Source of the DNA: Priapulus caudatus
Taxonomy: Eukaryota > Priapulida > Priapulimorpha > Priapulimorphida > Priapulidae
Direction of reading: 5' to 3'
DNA length: 64,000 nucleotides
Assembly (NCBI RefSeq): GCF_000485595.1
Contig: NW_014577662.1
Coordinates: 49,713 to 113,712, forward strand
Below the pieces are notes generated by a model. The model worked only from the letters and a program-made list of their open reading frames with translations. It had not been told where the DNA came from and searched no databases. Each line of letters begins with the position of its first letter. The stretch's first letter is position 1. Shown piece by piece: positions 21,897 to 33,544 of this stretch. Made by a program: the position numbers and the translations under genes.

Positions 21897-24610
21897 TGCC
21901 GCACACGGTGTGTCTTGTGCTGCCGCCAGCGGACACGCGTGCCTGATGGGCGCAAAGCACAAGACACACAGTCGTTGGCGTGAAAACACAGCGATTTCTT
22001 GCGTGTGGAAATATCACACACGTGTGGTTTGATATGTTTCGTGCACGTTGCCAAGATTCACACCGTGTGCGGAGTCGCTGTGCTCATATTGCACAACCGG
22101 CTCTATGTAACGACCAATTAGCAGCAGGTCAAGCGAGTCACGTGATCTTAACTTGCGGTTGGGCCACTGCGGTACACGACGTACACGCAGATACACGCAC
22201 GTACACACAGATACACGCACGTACACGCGGCGTACACGCACCGTTGCACCTCGGGTACACCGCCCACGTACACGCGGTACCACGCAGTACACGCGGGTAC
22301 ACGGGAGATAACACGCACCGCTACACCGCACGTACACGCCGCGTACACGCCACGTACACGCAGATACACGCAACGTACACACAGATCACGCACGTACACA
22401 CAGATACACGCAGTACACGCGGGTACACGGACGCACGCGGCGTACACGCACGTACACGCGGGTACACTCGCCACGTACACGCGCGGTACACGCGGCTACA
22501 CCCACGTACACCGGTACCCGCACGTACACACAGATTACACGCACGTACACGACAGGCTACACGCACGTACACGCACGGTACACGCACGTACACGGCACGT
22601 TACACGCGGGGTACCGCGGCATACACGCACGTACACGGCACGTACACGCGGATACACGCACGTACACGCGGGTACACGCACGTACACACAGATACACGCA
22701 CGTCACACGGCGGTCACGACGTACACGCAGGTACACGCACGACACGCCACGTAACACGCGGTCGTGCACGCGCGATACACGCACGTACACGCACGCTACA
22801 CGCGGGTAGCACGCGGATACACGCCACGTACACGCGGATACACGCGACGTACACGCAGGTACACGCGGGTACACGCACGTACACGCAGGGTACACGCACG
22901 TACACGCGGGGTACACGCGGATACGACGCACGTACACGCGGGTACCCCCACGTACACACAGATACACGCACGTACACGCAGTCGTTACCGCGGGGTACAC
23001 GCACGTACACGCAGGTACACGCACGCTACCACGCGGGTACACGCGGCATACACGCACGTACATCGCGGGTACCGCACGGTACACACAGATAACACCGCAC
23101 GTTACACGCGGCGTAACACACGTGCACGCGGGTACACGCACAACGTACACGCGGGCTAAACGCAGATACTACGCACGTTACACGCGGGTACACGCACGAT
23201 ACACGCGGCGTACACGCACGTACACGCCAGATACACGCACGTACACACAGATACACCACGTACACGCGGGCGTTACACGCACGTGCACGCAACGCCGCGG
23301 GCTACACGCACGTACACACAGATACACGACGTAGCACGCGGGTACACGCACTGTGCTCTGCACGCCACGTGCCGCGGGGTACCCACGCTACCGCGGCCGT
23401 ACACGGCAGATACACGCACGATACACGCGGGTACCACGTAACCGTGCCACGTGCGTGTACCCGCGTTAGTGCGTGATCTCACGGCGTGTGTACGTACGTG
23501 TACCGTCGCGTGCTACCCGCAGTGTACGTGCGTGTATCGCGTGTACCCGCGTGTACGTGCGTGTATCTTCGTTACGTGAGTGCTACCCGCCGTGTACGTG
23601 CGTGGTCACGGCGAGGTATCTCCGTGTACCGCGTGTACGTTGCGTGGTATCTGTGTGTAGCGTCGTGTATCTGCACGTGTACGTGCGGTACCCGCGCTGT
23701 ACGTGCGGTACGTGCTGTATCTCCGTGTACCGCGTGTTACGTGCGTGTATCTCCGTGTACCCGCGTGTACGTAGGTGGACCCGCCGCGCACGTGCGGTGC
23801 ACGTGCGTTATGTACCGCGTTGTACGTGACGTGTATCTCCGCTGTACCCGCGTTCTGTGCGTGTACCGGCGGCACGTGCGTGCACGGCTGCGTGTACCGC
23901 CGTTGTACGTGCGTGATCTGTGTGTCGTGCGTTTGTATCTGCGTGTACGTGCGTTGTACCCGCGCGTACGTGCGTGTATCTCCGTGTACCCGCGTGTACG
24001 TTGTGCGTGTACCGACGTGCACCGTGTGTGTAACCCGCGTGTACGTGCGTGTATCTGTGTGTCGTGCGGTACCCGCGTTGTACGTGGCGTGTATCCTGCG
24101 TGCTACCGCCGTGTACCTGCGTTGTACCTTGCCGTGTACGTGCGTGCTACCCGCGTTGTAACATGCGTGTACTGCGTGCTATCGCGTGTTACGGGCGTGT
24201 ATCGCGGTGTACCGCGTCTTGTACGTTGCGTGTACGTGCGTGTATCCGCGGTGCACCCGCGTGGACGTGCGTGGCGTAGCTGTGTACCCGCGATGTACGT
24301 GCGTGTATCTGTGGTGTACGTGCGTGTACCCGCCGTGTAACGTGCGTGTATCCGCGTGTACCCGCGTGTACGTGCGTGTACGTGGTGTACGTTGCGTGTA
24401 CTGGCTGTACGTGAGCGTGTAGCCCGCGTGTACGTGCGTGTACCTCGTGCACGTGCCGTGTACCAGCGTGTACGTGCGATTATACCCGCGTGTACTGCGT
24501 GTATCTGCGTGTACGTGCCGTTGTACCGCCAGTATGCCAACCGCAAGTTTAAGATCCACGTGACTCGCTTGACCTGCTGCTATTGGTCGCGTTACATAGA
24601 GCGATCTCTA
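21897..24610. mobile_element. Fold-back element 2: inverted decamer arrays with inverted end modules
   Basis: The left end module 21,897-22,165 has the same hairpin as element 1 (arms 21,901-21,921 and 21,956-21,969, with the right arm decayed) and ends AACTTGCGGTTGGGCCACTG. The left array of TACACGCACG-type units runs from 22,170 to about 23,435. The right array of GTGTACGTGCG-type units runs to about 24,530. Then GCCAACCGCAAGTTTAAGAT to TTACATAGA (24,535-24,605) repeats about 75 bp of the left module in reverse complement. Arms of about 1.1-1.3 kb built of tandem repeats with inverted ends are the architecture of fold-back (FB/TU-type) transposons. Indel noise in the arrays leaves an assembly artefact possible. 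Confidence 0.75.
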
Positions 24611-24612
24611 TT

Positions 24613-25407
24613 GTGTGTGCACGCACCAAGCTCCGGCGATAGCGCGTGAGGAAAACACACGCCCCGCGGGGGTTGTCATGAAGATTTTATCCGAGTGGTA
24701 ATCAGGCCAGCAGCATGACATTCTGCCAGTCATGCTGAGGCGAGGACAAGCTTTAACGTAGCTTAGCGTTTTTGTACATGATTAACTGCACATCATCACA
24801 AGATTCGTAGGAGAGGAAGGATGCGCATGAGGAGACAATTTCGTAACTGGAGTAATGATGAGGGAACAAACATTTTTTATTGGTTTAAGAAATAAACTGC
24901 ATGTAGGATATGATTAGGATGATTGGGCTGATTTTGTTTCCATTACATAGCATATTTATTTTGGTTATTTAAATTTAAGTTAGACATAAATTTTATCTTT
25001 AAAGAAAATAAAGCTCCCCTGTCCCCAGCAGCTATGACCCTGACAGTTACATGGCATTGGTCAAGCATCCGCTAGTCATATTTATATAAAGGGACCACAG
25101 TCCACAGTCTACAGTCATGTACAATACTGGTCAATCGTGTCTGGTCAAGAAGAACATGACACTAGCTTTCAGTATTACAGTAATATGCAGTTAAATTGAG
25201 CTTCATTATAGCAATTTCTACTTTTCTGTGTCAATAGAGCGGTGCGAAATTCGTTATGTAATATAATGGCCGTACTGTCGATAACTCAACCGAGAAATAC
25301 TGTTGAAAGCTGACGTAGTGCGCACGTACACACGAACGCACGAACGCACGAACGTACTTACGCACGGACGCACGCACGCACGTGCGCATGCACTTACCCA
25401 CGCATAT
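24613..25407. other. Intronic DNA upstream of the donor side, with (CGCA)-like repeat
   Basis: Mostly unique-looking. A small hairpin CAGCATGAC/GTCATGCTG lies near 24,709-24,736. An ACGCACGAACGCACG repeat lies at 25,320-25,385, just inside the intron after the XPR1 exon. Confidence 0.6.
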
Positions 25408-25413
25408 ACTCAC

Positions 25414-25492
25414 CTGACAAAACAATAGATATAGACAGCACAAGAACGATTCCTGAGAATAGGCCTACACGGAATGTGGTCCACGGCGTTTC
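25414..25492 (-). CDS. XPR1: XPR1 exon with the first transmembrane helix
   Basis: This 79-bp exon encodes [20 protein letters not shown] plus ISIVLS and one base. Human XPR1 has [20 protein letters not shown] at the start of its membrane part. The acceptor is CAG at 25,493-25,495 after TTCGTTG on the minus strand and the donor GTGAGT is read from 25,413 to 25,408. It begins in phase 0 and ends one base into a codon; that G plus CC of the next exon gives Ala. The exon is too short to stand out as an open frame and was found from the gene context. The exons for the N-terminal SPX domain should lie at higher coordinates. I did not find them within the window. Confidence 0.93.
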
Positions 25493-25726
25493 CTGCAACG
25501 AAAACAACAAATAAATCAGGGCAATAGAGGAAACGGAATTGGCAGCAACATCATCTTATAATTACACTCTCGCAGCACGAGATTTCTTAATTCGAACGCG
25601 GGGAATGTTAAATGGCAGACAACAACAACCTTATCTTCCCATAATATCCGTAATACAAGGTCATCCATAAGGTTATAAGATGTCACGTGTAGTGCCCCTG
25701 CTGTTTCAGCTCTGGTCAATGTAGCC

Positions 25727-25763
25727 CTAGAACTATAGCCAGAGCGAAGGGCTATAGTTCTAG
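25727..25763. repeat. Perfect 14-bp hairpin
   Basis: CTAGAACTATAGCC (25,727-25,740) and GGCTATAGTTCTAG (25,750-25,763) with a 9-base loop. Function unknown. Confidence 0.75.
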
Positions 25764-25884
25764 AGCTCGGGTCAATGCTGATCAGTGTTCGAGTGTGAAA
25801 TGAGATAAACTTGCATTGGTGTGAGTGTGGAAAAGAGTTCAACACGAGGCCAGTATATCTAGAGTGGAATCTGGGCATGGCAAC

Positions 25885-26050
25885 CGCTAGTGATGGAGAA
25901 GGAGGACGAGGACGAGGAGGAGGAGGGGAATGAGTAGGAGGAAGAAAAAGAGGAGGAGGAAGACGAGGGTTAGGAGGAGAAAGAGGAGCGTTAGGAGGAG
26001 AAGTAGCGGAACGACTAGGAATAGCAAGAGGAGTAGAATGAAGAGGAAGA
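25885..26050. repeat. GGA-rich purine tract
   Basis: AGGAGGACGAGGACGAGGAG and AGGAGGAAGAAAAAGAGGAG-like sequence, about 165 bp. Confidence 0.88.
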
Positions 26051-26294
26051 TTAATTATCCCGATTTACAACCCTTATCTCGAAACGTTTACAACTTCATC
26101 TGCTATTCTTACATCGCGTAACACACTACAATCGCCAAATAACAAACACCACCCAACGCCACCCGTCTGTACATCCATCCATCAGCAGAAGTCAGAAAGC
26201 AGTTCTAGATCTTTCGCAGCTAACGCACCGATAAATCACTATGGCACACTTTCGTTATCGACCACGACCCAGCTTGCTATGAGAGCATATGGCA

Positions 26295-26577
26295 GCCAAG
26301 CGTAGCAACTAGCTAGCAACTAGCAACTAGCAACTAGCAACGAAGCTTGCCATAAGCGAAAGCAGTATAGTATAGTTGAGTATACTATTATTGTATATTA
26401 TAGTATAGTATGGTATGGTATGGTATGGTATGGTATGGTATGGTATGGTATGGTATGGTATGACATGGCATGGCATGGCATGGCATGGCATGGCATGGCA
26501 TGGCCACGACGACAACGAAGACGACGACGACGACGACGACACCGGCGACGACGACGACACCGGCGATGACAACACCA

Positions 26578-26623
<46 letters not shown>

Positions 26624-26635
26624 CGAAAGGTTAAC
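26295..26635. repeat. Composite microsatellite: AACTAGC, TGGTA, TGGCA and ACG repeats in series
   Basis: Four simple repeats follow each other: (AACTAGC)n at 26,295-26,340, (GGTAT)n at 26,408-26,462, (GGCAT)n at 26,464-26,503 and (ACG)n at 26,507-26,627. The change from GGTAT to GGCAT is a single transition that then spread. Confidence 0.93.
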
Positions 26636-26654
26636 TGACGTCTGAACGCAGCCT

Positions 26655-27290
26655 GCTTCTCTCTTTCCCCTCATCGCGTGCGCTCTCCCCTCTCTCTCTC
26701 CCTCTCTCTCTATCTATCATCGCTATCTCACTCTCACTCGCGCTCTCTAATATCCTATCATCTATTCTATCTCTCTCTCTCATCTCCCGCCTCCTCTCTC
26801 TTCTCTCCTCTCATCCCTCTCTCTCCTCTCTCCCCTCTCCGTCCTCTTCCGCTCTCCTCTCCTATCTACCACCTCTTAGCCTCACTCCACCTCTTTCTCT
26901 CGCTCGCCTCCTCCTCTACTAATCTATCTCTAGTCTCAGCTCTCTACTCTCTCCTCTCTGTCTCTCTCCTCTCTCTCTATCACTACTCTAGCTCACTCCA
27001 CTTCTCTCTCGCTCCCTCCTCGTCTATCTATCATCTATCTCTTAGTCCTAACACTCTCACCTCTCTCTCTACTCATTCCGCCTCCGTCTCCTCTATGTTA
27101 TCAGCGTAACGTTAGTCTCACTCACATCCTTCTCTCTCTCCCTTCTCTCCTTCTCCCGCTCACCCTCTCTCTCTAGCCCTATCTTCTCTTAGCTCAGCTC
27201 TCTCTCTCTCTCTCTCTCCATCGTCTCTCTCATCTCTTCTCTCTACTTCTTTTCTATTCTCTCTCCTCTCTCTCGAAGAAGAAGAAGAAG
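26655..27290. repeat. CT-rich tract (about 630 bp)
   Basis: TCTCTC with TATCTATC, CTCACTC and CTCCTC interruptions. It is followed about 560 bp later by a GA-rich tract on the same strand. Confidence 0.92.
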
Positions 27291-27334
27291 CCACGAAATA
27301 CAGCATCCAGTGCGGTAGCCGAGCGATTGATCGT

Positions 27335-27650
27335 GATAATGAGAGGAGGAGACCGGAGGGAACAGGCGAGATGGGCGCGGTGGGAGGACACGAGCCATGA
27401 GCATCGGTCCGATGGATGGGATGGACGGACGGACAGAGAGACGGGGGCGGTGGGAGAGGGACAGCGAGCCAGTGCGATAACGTCGGATGGATGGGATGGA
27501 GATGACGGACGGGACCAGCCGGGACGGGCGCGGTGGGAGGACATCCCCCCCCGAAGCGACCATGGATACGGTTAGATGGAACGGACGGCGGGACAGCGGA
27601 CGGGGCGGTGGGAGGGACAGCGAGCCATGTGAACCGTCGAAGGAGAATTG
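27335..27650. repeat. Tandem repeat with GGATGGATGGGATGGA and GGGGCGGTGGGAGGGACAGC
   Basis: Two to three diverged units of about 120-130 bp. Each contains a GGATGGGATGGACGGACGGA-like part and a CGGTGGGAGGGACAGCGAGC-like part. Confidence 0.75.
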
Positions 27651-27844
27651 GACCGACGGACAGCGAGGACGTCCACAGCCCGCATTCAAATTAAGCAACA
27701 CAGACCGAACTCTCGATGCCAAACTCGCAATGCTTAACATGTTAGACTGAAAAGATAGGAAAGAAAGACGGAGAAGAGGGCGGAAGGACACACACCGCGA
27801 GCCACACATACACGCACGCACAGCACGCACGCACGGCACGGGAT

Positions 27845-27930
27845 AGAAAAGAGAGAGAGAAAGAGAGAAGAAAACGAGAGGAGAGGGATAGGGATAGGGA
27901 GAGAAAGAGAGGAGAGAGAGGAGAGAGAAG

Positions 27931-27968
<38 letters not shown>

Positions 27969-28000
27969 CGAGAGAAAGAGGAGGGAGAGATGAAGAATCA
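27845..28000. repeat. GA-rich tract
   Basis: GAGAGAGAAAGAGAGAAG and similar, purine on plus. It is followed by (CCAG)n at 28,020-28,055. Confidence 0.92.
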
Positions 28001-28099
28001 GAGAGATCTGATAGGCACACAGCCAGCCCAGCCAGCCAGTCCAGCCAGCCAGAGCAGGACAATAGATGGACATACGTGCTTAAACTACAGGACCGACCA

Positions 28100-28378
28100 C
28101 ACGAGCAAATGTCTCAGAAATCACCGAAAATGCACACAAGGAAAACACCAATGACGGGCCGCACACGACGCACAACGATCTAGACTTTCGAGAGCACACG
28201 GTCGAACAGAACCGGGGAGCCGATAATATATATATAGGACAAACACAAGGAGTCAGAAAAATATCCTGATTGTATATTATATAGACAGCGCAGCGACAGG
28301 CAGCACGGAAGCAGTTACGACGGACGACGATAAGAAATCGTTACCGACAGCACAGGCGTACCATGCACCTTGATAGGC
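28100..28378. other. Non-coding DNA, no feature recognised
   Basis: Unique-looking, with a short (TA)n at about 28,228. Nothing supportable. Confidence 0.5.
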
Positions 28379-28475
28379 GTTGCAAATAAAATATAATGCT
28401 AAATAAATAACGAACCAGTCTATTACTACCACAAACACGTCTTCAATGTTTATACTTCTCTTTCACCTATTATGG
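28379..28475. mobile_element. Single arm of the palindromic MITE family
   Basis: AATAAAATATAATGCTAAAT, TCTATTACTACCA-like, AATGTTTATACTTCTCTTTC and ACCTATTAT follow the order of the arm of the 40,399 element. No second arm is seen nearby, so it is a fragment. Confidence 0.7.
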
Positions 28476-29298
28476 CACAACAATTTCTTAGTAAATGCCG
28501 CCAAGTGGGGAGGGTGCGGGAGGGTGGCCCCCCAGAATTTTTTTGAGAAAATGGACTATGAACGGCATCTTTTAGTCCCCATGTGGAGATACCTTCTAGC
28601 TCAATTTAGGTATGTCAAAACCCATACTTGTAATAAAAGTATCTAACAACAATTCCATGACCTTTTGCAACTAAGCAACGTAGCATAAATGGCTAACAAT
28701 ATACATAAACGGGTAGAAAACAAGTAATACATTTCCTCAAGGCATGGAAAGAACATGTGCCGCGAGCGACAGCGCTCATGTCTATACGTCTACTGCGGTG
28801 ACTCGTGGTGAGTGGTGGGATTCTAGTTAAACCCTGTTAGCCCAAAGTGTTCAACATGAACACCCGAAATCTGGAATGCACAGGAAGTAATCAGCGAACC
28901 TCTCAAAGAACGTTTGGATCGTAGAAATTGCCACGAGATGGCGCATAACGTTTAAGTGCTCAGATTAAAGATGGAAGCCCCATCGTAGAACCGTAGTAGC
29001 AACAAAATTTCAAGACACGGAATAGGTCACTCATCCATTTACCTACGCAAGCCTACAGCTGGCAATAGAAGCGCACGTAACCAACTTAACTCAGTGCAAA
29101 AACAACAGTACCAACAACCAACATCACTTGGCAGTACCACTGGCGATGGGCATATCTTACATGTAACATACGACAGACAGAATCCATAAGAAATAAATCA
29201 TTAAGGAGCATAAACCTTCTTAAACCAAAATTTCAGCTTTTGAAATTCCACTGTGACATGTAGCTCATACTTCGGCAGCATATAGACTACAGCAAACC
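28476..29298. other. Non-coding DNA, no feature recognised
   Basis: Unique-looking sequence with short unconserved open frames. Confidence 0.5.
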
Positions 29299-29299
29299 C

Positions 29300-29900
29300 G
29301 CATCAAATTCCCCCCGCTTTCTAACAGACAACAACAAACCATGTTAACCCTCCCCTTATGAGGGTCAAAAGTACCGAGCACTTCCTCTTCGCAATGTCAC
29401 AGACGGTATATTTCAGAGTCCGTCAAATAAAACCATAAAAATGCTAGGTCACCGTTGAATGCAGGAAAAAGTTTCATCACTGCCGTCAGACATGTCCTCA
29501 AAAATGTCTAAAAGCTGCCCGTGGCCCATTGACCCTTGACTGTGACCTCACAATTCGGCACGGGATGCTTCCTACCATAATAGCTATATCACCGACTATC
29601 ACGACCTAAGGTCGAGCCGTGAAGATTGTGGCCGACAATTCGCAATTTCCCCCCTATACCTTAAGTTAAGGATGAAGCACCCTTCTTTACACCCATCTTG
29701 ACCTTTGAGCCTTTGACCCCCAGCCTCGACATCCAAACCGTTTGACCGCATCACCCCCGCGATGTCCGAAATCGTGACCGTACTCGAGCGGCTTAAGATT
29801 GTGCCCAACTGTTTACAACAGACGAACGGACGGACACGGACAATCATTCGATACTACAAGCTGCATCTGACTACGTCAGATGACCTAAAAATAAAAATTG
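29300..29900 (+). repeat. Dispersed repeat with a GACGGACGGAC-type end, copy 2
   Basis: Same family, order and orientation as 18,670-19,260. It retains ACCTTTGAGCCTTTGACCCC, GCGGCTTAAGATTGTGCCCA and GACGAACGGACGGACACGGA, then ATACTACAAGCTGCATCTGA. The open frames across it are not conserved between copies, which argues against coding. Confidence 0.75.
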
Positions 29901-30685
29901 CATGCGATATAAAAGTACTCAAACCATGTAAAGAGTCAAAGGCATAACTAATGTTACCGCTAGCAGTGTAACAACTAAACATACAAACGGGCCAGAATGG
30001 TGTGTGCGAATCAAAACAAATATAAGAATATAATGGATTGAGTGAATAGCAATTTGAAACAGAATAGTCATCACCTGCCTAGGAAAGTGTTTTCTTTTTC
30101 TGTTTTCACAACGCGGAGTTGCACGATTCACGCGGCGTCAAAATCGCGAATTCCGCCGATCGTCCGGCAATCCATCCCTAGACACACACACACACAAACG
30201 CCGCGCAAGCATGCACGCACGCAACGCACGCACACGACACCGCATACAACGCGTGCCATTGTCCCAGCACGTAGGGCATTTACATTGAGCTAAGACACAG
30301 AACACCGCAGGTAACACTTAAACATCAGACAGCTAGTGAGATCACCCACTGAGGTATAGCAGGTAAGTCAGAGAAAACGCAGAATCGAGAAATCGTTGCA
30401 GGCAACATAGCGTGCGCTTGTTGCAGCCAGCATACATATATTAATATTATATATGAATAAATTATATATGTAAATGAGTAAATACTGTAAGTACAGATAT
30501 TAGATAACATGGCCATCGCGACACGGTTTCTCCACATCCATACAAGACTCTGCACAATGCGCGCACACGCACGACGTCGCGGTCTGTCGCGCTCAGTGCA
30601 CACCCGCGTTACACAAGCAGCAGGGGGGGGGAGGTGCCCTGTCCCTCGACTCCAATTTCTTTTTAACACACAGGGGCGCTCACGA
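29901..30685. other. Non-coding DNA with small CA repeats
   Basis: ACACACACAC and ACGCACGCAACGCACG at 30,180-30,245 are the only features. No gene is supported. Confidence 0.55.
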
Positions 30686-30687
30686 CC

Positions 30688-31960
30688 ATGCCGCACGCAA
30701 CGCACACGCAACGCACGCACATACGAGCCAACACGCCACGGCACACCACACACGCACAGCGCACACCACACATTCATCACACACACACACACAGCCACAC
30801 AGCACCCACACCAACACACAAACACGCACGCCAGCGCACGCACGCCACGCACACCACACGCACACACGCACACGCACACCGCACACAGCAAACACGCACA
30901 CCACAGCGCCACGCGCGCCACCCACACACACACACACATACACAAACACAAAAACATGATCAACGCGAACACCTCTCACAGTCATACACCATCACACAGC
31001 CAGGCGTTGGTGATGTGCGGGTGTGGTGTTCGGTGTTGCGGGTTGGTGTGTGACGGGTTGGCGGTGTGGGGTGTGCTGTGAGGTGAGTGTGGCAGTCGGC
31101 TGCGGTTGGCGGGTGTGCTGCGCGGGTGCGGGGTGTGTGCGGGGGGGGTGGGGGTGCGGGCGGGTGTGTGCGGGGGGTGCGGGTTTGCGCGGTGTGGCGG
31201 GCTGCGGCGAGTGTGGCGGGTGGTGTGGTTGTGGGCCGGTTGGTGTGTGCGGTGGGTGTGCAGTGTTGTTTGCGAGGTGGTGTGTTGGGTGTGTGCGGGG
31301 GGTGTGTCGTGGTGCGGCTGTGGTGGGTGTGCTGTTGGTGGGGTGTGCAGTCGGTTCGGTGCGGTGGTCGGTGTGGTGCGGCGGTGTGGTTCGGGTGGGT
31401 GTGGGTGGTTCGCGTGTGGGTGTGCGGTGGGCGTGTGTTGCGGTGGAGTGGTGGCGGTGTATGCGGTGGGGGGAGTGTGTGCGGTGTGGCGCGTGCGGTG
31501 CGGTTGTGTCGGTGTGGTGTGTTTCGTGCGGTGTGTGGGTCGGTTGTGCGGGAGTTCGGGGGTGCGGTGTGGCGGGTGGGGGTGGGCTAGTTGTGGTGGT
31601 GAGGTGTGGTGGCGGTGTGGTGCGGGTGCGGTGGGTGCGGGTGGTGCGGGTTGTGGTGGGTTGGTGTGGCGGACAGGGGGTGTGCGGGTGTGGGTGGTGG
31701 CGGTGTCGGGGTGGGGCGGGTGGCGTCGCGATTGGGGTGGTCGAGAGAGGTTTGTGCGGTGTGTGCCGGGCTGCGGGTGTGGGTGTGTGCGGGGTGGGTG
31801 CGGTTGTGCGGTGGGTGGTGGTGTGTGCGGGATGTGGGTGTGGTGCCGGGTGGTTGTTGCGGTGTGGGTGTGTGCGGTGGGGTGTGCGCCGGGACGTGCT
31901 GTGCGGCGTTGGTGGCGCGGTGTGGGTGCGGGTGTTTCGGTGTCGGGTGAGTTCCCTCAC
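30688..31960. repeat. CA-rich block followed by a GT/G-rich block (strand switch at about 31,012)
   Basis: From 30,688 to 31,010 the plus strand is CACACGCACACCACA-like. From 31,012 to 31,955 it is GTGTGCGGTGTGGTGCGGGT-like, almost free of A and C-poor. The two blocks are roughly complementary in wording. Open frames of more than 300 codons occur on both strands (31,023-31,967 plus; 30,992-31,963 minus), only because TAA/TAG/TGA are rare in such composition. No protein family is visible. Confidence 0.88.
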
Positions 31961-32390
31961 CACCTGATCCCGCTAGGGGCGCACTCGCATCACTTCATGC
32001 GCGCTCGCGCGGGTGCCTCCCTCCACTCGGGTGACACATTCTGCAGAGACAAAACAACCAATCACGTGTAACATCACGGGCGAGAACAACTTAAACATAA
32101 ATCAATAGATCAAAGGAAAACATATTTTTAAAACGCGCGGCCTGCAGGCGTCCATCGAGCATAACAAGAATATGCACCGGTTGCGCTCGCCGCGTGAACG
32201 GAAATAGACTGCAAAAGTAGTCGTGACGGGCTGCAGCGTACAAGTTCCAGCATTTATACTAGGCAGGTTATACGCGATCAAGATGCAGCCAACAGTTGAC
32301 GAGAATCTATAGCTAAAGTTACCACGTTCTTCGATCTCATAAGAGGCAATGTACGTGTGGATATATAGTTATCGCGGGCTTGGCATCGTG
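31961..32390. other. Non-coding DNA, no feature recognised
   Basis: Unique-looking sequence between two GT-rich repeats. Confidence 0.5.
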
Positions 32391-32394
32391 TGTG

Positions 32395-32548
32395 GTAAGT
32401 AACAGGGTGCGTGTAGTCGTGTGCGTGTGCGTGGTGTGTGGGTGGGGTGTGTCTGTGTGCGGGCGGCGTGGTGTGGATGTGTGGTCGTAGAGTTGGGTGG
32501 TGTGTGGTGTGTGTGTGTGTGTGTGTGTGTTGTGGCGCGGTGTTGTGT
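32395..32548. repeat. GT-rich repeat
   Basis: GTGTGCGTGTGCGTGGTGTG words ending in a perfect (GT)n run at about 32,500-32,530. Confidence 0.9.
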
Positions 32549-33540
32549 GGCGGAACACAGGTAGAGCGCCCTTCGTTTCCGCGGTTACTACACACCATAC
32601 CCCATTTACGCGTCGATTTTCGTCTTTGATAATTTTATTAGTATTTGTGTTATATAAACGTATTGGTTCTTTGACCCTCGAAATTTGCTTTTACATTTCT
32701 CAATATTTTCTTTTTTAATTATTACATCACATAAGCCCTAACATGCAAGAAACATAATCTAAAACGCAATCTAAATTCGGGAATAGATTCGGTGCTACCG
32801 TGTCCTCCGATATATATATATATATATATATGCAATTCCCAACAGACCGTTCCTTCAGCCGATGGCTCCACTCACTCAAAAAGCGCTAGTCCGGCAATCT
32901 CAGTAACTGCCGCTTACACGTATTCAGCTGTTAGCAGCTGACCTCGTACACAGTACAGACCTAGACCCACGGACCCACAGCCAATCTACGGACCCCCTGA
33001 TTCACATGGTCACCCTAGTTTCCTCTCCCTCTCGCAAACACCCGGCCGCCCCGGTTGTTGATATTGCGAGTCCCCCTAATTCCTCTTGTTCCATTCTCGG
33101 CAACAAGCACCCAATTGCCCCCCCCCACACTGTACACATCGTTCGCCCCGACTGTAAACAACAGTAGCGGTTCCTTTAAATGTAGATACCGCCCATAGAG
33201 AATCGGGGGCTCGCACTGATTGCCTCCGAATTCTCTGACAGACAACGAGCAGCTCGTTGATTTGCTTCTTTGTTGCTCCGCCATCAATCGCATCCATCCG
33301 TCTATCGCAGCATCCCAGCTACAGCGGGGCGTGGACACTGTCCACTCGCACTGATGGCTAGAGCTATAGTGTCCACATCGTAATATTCGCTAGACAGAGA
33401 GAACGCACGCTATAGCAGAGTGTACTGAGTAGTAGTAGAGAGTAGTAGTAGAGAAGTACATTGTCCCCCACCCCCAAGTACTTGCGACGTTGATCCATGT
33501 ACTGTGTTCTACGTAAGGTGAGATCCCACCATTCACTCTA
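32549..33540. other. Non-coding DNA, no gene recognised
   Basis: Contains a (TA)n run at 32,811-32,830 and an AGTAGTAGAGAGTAG repeat at 33,430-33,455. The minus frame 33,015-33,338 (107 codons) has no recognisable family. Confidence 0.5.
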
Positions 33541-33544
33541 CCGC

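Larger units (their letters stand above)
3298..25413 (-). other. XPR1: 22.1-kb XPR1 intron filled with repeats
   Basis: Bounded by GTGAGT (25413 down to 25408) and CAG (3298-3300). No further XPR1 exon is expected inside it: the flanking exons join directly as VLS-A-LFVEV, where human XPR1 has LVLAAVFKLE. It carries at least a dozen repeat units described below, including two fold-back arrays and four kinds of short mobile element. Confidence 0.85.

Noticed and set aside
25075-25095. TTTATATAAAGGG as a TATA-box promoter
   Set aside because: It is on plus inside an XPR1 intron, and no downstream exon or transcript signal supports a start.
30992-31967. Open frames of 314-323 codons on both strands
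   Set aside because: GT/G-rich low-complexity DNA lacks stop codons by composition. No domain is visible.
33015-33338. Minus-strand 107-codon frame
   Set aside because: Mixed composition but no domain, and the surrounding sequence gives no exon context I can defend.
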